From: Marinibacterium sp.
Lineage (GTDB): Bacteria > Pseudomonadota > Alphaproteobacteria > Rhodobacterales > Rhodobacteraceae
Length of the DNA stretch: 64,000 nucleotides
Assembly: GCA_017643305.1 (NCBI GenBank)
Contig: JAEPNQ010000004.1
Coordinates: 1-64,000, forward strand
Direction: 5' to 3'
This document shows, in pieces, positions 61,693-64,000 of the stretch. The first letter of the stretch is position 1, and each line of letters begins with the position of its first letter. The position numbers and the translations under genes were made by a program. The notes under the pieces were generated by a model. It was not told the origin of the DNA and ran no database searches. It saw nothing but the letters and a program-made list of their open reading frames with translations.

Positions 61693-64000
61693 TGCGACAT
61701 CGCCTCGTCCAGCACCACCGCAAGGCTCTGTGCGTGCCGCTTCGTCACATCCTTGATCTGACACCGGCAGGAAAAACCATCCGCGATGATTAATGTATCT
61801 TCTGGTGCGGCGCGCACGGTTGGGGCCAGCGACAATTCTGCCATTTGCCTCGACACCTCGTCGGTTTCCGCTTGGTAGCCAAACGCTCCCGCCATCCCGC
61901 AGCAGGAACTGTCGATCATCTGTGCGTCGATGCCGTCGATGGCATTCAGTGCGTCGACCGTCGCCTGCGCGACCCCAAACGCCTTTTGGTGGCAATGCCC
62001 ATGCACAAGCGCGGTGCGGGCCTGCTCTTTCAGGCCTTGAGGCGGGTTCCGCACAATGTATTCCGCAAAGGTAAGAACCTGCGCACCCATCTCTTCGGTC
62101 CAGTCCGGGATCAGGTTCACGGCCTCGTCCCGCATCATCAATGTGCAGGATGGCTCCAAACCGACGATCGTCTTCCCAGCATCAAGCGCTGCGCGCATGG
62201 CCTGAGTGGTGCGCTCAAGCTCCGCACGAGCCTTTTCGGTCTGCCCTGCAGACAGATGGGTGCGTCCGCAACACAAGGCCCGTCCGGGCGCAGAGAGGAC
62301 ACCGACAAGGCGCCCAGATCTTTCGATCACCCGTCGCGCCGCGTCCAAGGTGGCAGGGTCGAAATGGCAGTTGAACGTGTCCGCGAACAGCAAAACATCG
62401 CCATCTGCGCCGCCTTTGTACGCCGGTTGGAATTTGGGCAATTGTCGCGATGCGCTGAAACCGGCAATTCGCGCCAACCCGCTAACCGCATTGGATAAAG
62501 GCGACAGCTTCGATGCCACTGGCGCAATGCGTGGCAGGGCGGCAATCATCCGTTCGCGCAGCTTTACCCCATGCCGCCTTACCCGCGCAGCCTGCACTTC
62601 GGTCTTCATCTTAGCCATGTCGATGGACATCGGACATTCGCTTTTGCAGGCCTTGCAGCCCACGCATAATTCCATCGCCTCGGCCATCTCGTCCGAGGCA
62701 AAGGCGTCCTTTCCCAATTGCCCCGTCAAGGCCTGCCGCAGCACATTCGCGCGCCCACGGGTCAGGTCCTTCTCCATCCCTGTCACGCGAAACGACGGAC
62801 ACATGACCCCGCCCAAACTTTTGCGGCAAGCTCCGTTGTTGTTGCACATTTCCACCGCGCCACTCAGCCCGCCGGGCCAAGCTGACCAGTCGAACACAGT
62901 GTCCGGCTGTTGCGCTGCATAGTCTTCGGGCCAGCGCATCAGGCTGCGGTCATCCATCTTAGGCGCGCGCACGATCTTGCCGGGGTTCAGCACGCCGCCG
63001 GGGTCAAAGCGGTCCTTGATCTCCTCGAACGTGCGCACCATCCGCGAACCATACATGCGTTCGTGAAATTCCGATCGCACGATCCCGTCGCCGTGTTCTC
63101 CGGAATGAGAGCCCTTGAACGCGGCGACCAGATCGAACGCCTCTTCGGCAATCGCGCGCATCTGTTTCAATCCCAGATCCTGTCGCAGGTTCAGCACCGG
63201 GCGCACATGCAATAACCCGACCGAGGCATGGGCATACCACGTGCCATCTGTTCCGTGTTTTTGAAACACATCGGTCAACCGGCTCGTGAAATCGGCCAGG
63301 TGTTCCAGCGGAACTGCGCAATCCTCGACGAAGGAGACCGGTTTGCCTTCGGTCCGCATCGACATCATGATGTTGAGCCCTTGCGTGCGTACGCCCCATA
63401 TGCGCGCCTGAAAAGCTGGATCTTCCGCCTCGACCACGCCGCCGGGCGCCTTTCCGGGATCGTCCCAGCGATAGCCCAGTTGGGCCATCAAATCGCCTAG
63501 CGCGGTCAGACGGCGGCGGTTCTCCTCCGGTGTGTCAGCGAATTCCACCAGCAGCAACGCGTCCGGATCGCCATGCACGAAACTATCCACGATGGGACGG
63601 AATTGCGCGATATCACGCCCCAGCCGGATCATGTTGCGGTCCACCAACTCCACGGCAACGGGCCCCAGTTTCACGATATGCTGCGCCGCATCCATCGCCG
63701 CATGAAACGTGGGGAAATGGCACACGCCCAGTGTTTTGCTCGACAGCACCGGAGACAGCTTCAAGTCCAGCGATTGCGTGACTGCCAGGGTGCCTTCTGA
63801 CCCCACCAAGAGGTCCGCCATACTCGGTGTCTTACCCAGAAGCGCATCGATGTTATATCCGCCGACGCGCCGCAAGACTGAAGGAAACCGCGCCTCTATC
63901 TCGGTGCGTTCACTCGCGGCAAGCGCGAGCATATCTGCATCCAGAGCATGATCGGTCAAAGCGGCTGCAAACCGCCGCGACTGCCCGCTTGCCAACATTG
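61689..64000 (-). CDS. FAD-linked oxidase with Fe-S and CCG domains, YdiJ/D-2-hydroxyacid dehydrogenase type (5' partial)
   Basis: At least 769 residues of a GlcD-GlcF-like fusion; the start is beyond the right edge. From the visible N-terminus: end of the FAD PCMH domain (GSEGTLAVTQ), FAD_oxidase_C domain with ASVGLLHVRPVL and SHSGEHGDG, an Fe-S region with CNNNGACRK and CVGCKACKSECP, then two cysteine-rich CCG domains, ALCCGRTH and SSCCGMAGAFGY with EPSCTLMMRDE between. This layout is that of YdiJ-type D-2-hydroxyglutarate or D-lactate dehydrogenases. It overlaps tauE by 4 bases. A hydroxy-sulfonate such as sulfolactate would suit the context but is inference. Confidence 0.9.
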   Translation of the reverse strand, partial: MLASGQSRRFAAALTDHALDADMLALAASERTEIEARFPSVLRRVGGYNIDALLGKTPSMADLLVGSEGTLAVTQSLDLKLSPVLSSKTLGVCHFPTFHAAMDAAQHIVKLGPVAVELVDRNMIRLGRDIAQFRPIVDSFVHGDPDALLLVEFADTPEENRRRLTALGDLMAQLGYRWDDPGKAPGGVVEAEDPAFQARIWGVRTQGLNIMMSMRTEGKPVSFVEDCAVPLEHLADFTSRLTDVFQKHGTDGTWYAHASVGLLHVRPVLNLRQDLGLKQMRAIAEEAFDLVAAFKGSHSGEHGDGIVRSEFHERMYGSRMVRTFEEIKDRFDPGGVLNPGKIVRAPKMDDRSLMRWPEDYAAQQPDTVFDWSAWPGGLSGAVEMCNNNGACRKSLGGVMCPSFRVTGMEKDLTRGRANVLRQALTGQLGKDAFASDEMAEAMELCVGCKACKSECPMSIDMAKMKTEVQAARVRRHGVKLRERMIAALPRIAPVASKLSPLSNAVSGLARIAGFSASRQLPKFQPAYKGGADGDVLLFADTFNCHFDPATLDAARRVIERSGRLVGVLSAPGRALCCGRTHLSAGQTEKARAELERTTQAMRAALDAGKTIVGLEPSCTLMMRDEAVNLIPDWTEEMGAQVLTFAEYIVRNPPQGLKEQARTALVHGHCHQKAFGVAQATVDALNAIDGIDAQMIDSSCCGMAGAFGYQAETDEVSRQMAELSLAPTVRAAPEDTLIIADGFSCRCQIKDVTKRHAQSLAVVLDEAMSQ

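Noticed and set aside
61693-61995. N-terminal extension of the TauE gene
   Set aside because: These codons are another frame of the overlapping dehydrogenase; the membrane protein begins at the ATG overlapping its stop.
63996-63998. ATG at the right edge as the start of the YdiJ-like gene
   Set aside because: The family's FAD-binding PCMH domain is missing its N-terminal part, so the true start is outside the window.

Overview
The window looks like a chromosomal segment of a marine alphaproteobacterium of the Roseobacter group (Rhodobacterales). The evidence is high-GC coding, the general amino-acid transporter genes aapM-aapP, the order yidC-MOSC-engB-argB, an hsp20-DUF1150 pair, a groES operon with a CIRCE element, a manganese pyrophosphatase and several small-molecule catabolic islands. 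No rRNA, tRNA, insertion sequence, prophage or CRISPR array was seen.

Layout. 1-2.1 kb: end of an amino-acid ABC transporter operon. 2.1-8.2 kb (minus): a tightly coupled housekeeping run yidC, MOSC protein, engB, argB, sterol desaturase-like, ferredoxin-like, sixA-like, with several 4-base ATGA overlaps. 8.4-12 kb: an EAL-type phosphodiesterase, ttcA and a divergent acetylpolyamine amidohydrolase. 12-16.2 kb: two related 2-keto-4-pentenoate hydratase-family genes around a decayed enoyl-CoA hydratase, a decayed nitroreductase, a cupin and an Old Yellow Enzyme. 16.3-20.6 kb: a three-subunit molybdenum hydroxylase behind a 25-bp palindrome, then a MoaD-like protein. 20.9-25 kb: a P450 beside pobA (likely aromatic O-demethylation feeding 4-hydroxybenzoate hydroxylation) and a divergent acyl-CoA synthetase. 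25-33.4 kb: ketopantoate reductase-like, MaoC, HAD, aldose epimerase-like, and acyl-CoA metabolism genes including a deletion-fused acyl-CoA dehydrogenase/phosphotransferase relic. 34-36.8 kb: Mn pyrophosphatase, a TraB/GumN protein and a DUF2161 nuclease-fold protein. 37-39.8 kb: groESL with promoter, CIRCE and terminator. 40-47 kb: an EamA transporter, lipase, solitary PhnM, broken DUF4336 gene, purEK, DUF465, hsp20-DUF1150 with a heat-shock promoter, and PhzF. 47.2-51.1 kb: a four-gene operon of GSCFA, SGNH-like and two family-10 glycosyltransferases. 51.4-54.3 kb: a thiolase relic, an AraC regulator and an acyl-CoA dehydrogenase. 54.6-64 kb: a tripartite tricarboxylate-type transporter followed by genes resembling sauS and sauT (sulfoacetaldehyde dehydrogenase and sulfoacetate-CoA ligase), convergent with a TauE/SafE exporter and a YdiJ-like FAD/Fe-S dehydrogenase that runs off the right edge.

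The most interesting unit is the last one. It reads as a complete import-activate-reduce-export route for an organosulfonate, most likely sulfoacetate, using a TTT importer. The desulfonating enzyme Xsc is not in view. The GSCFA/GT10 operon is the second candidate for undescribed biology. A third theme is gene decay: at least six relics, four of them from fatty-acid/acyl-CoA metabolism, lie scattered among intact catabolic genes.
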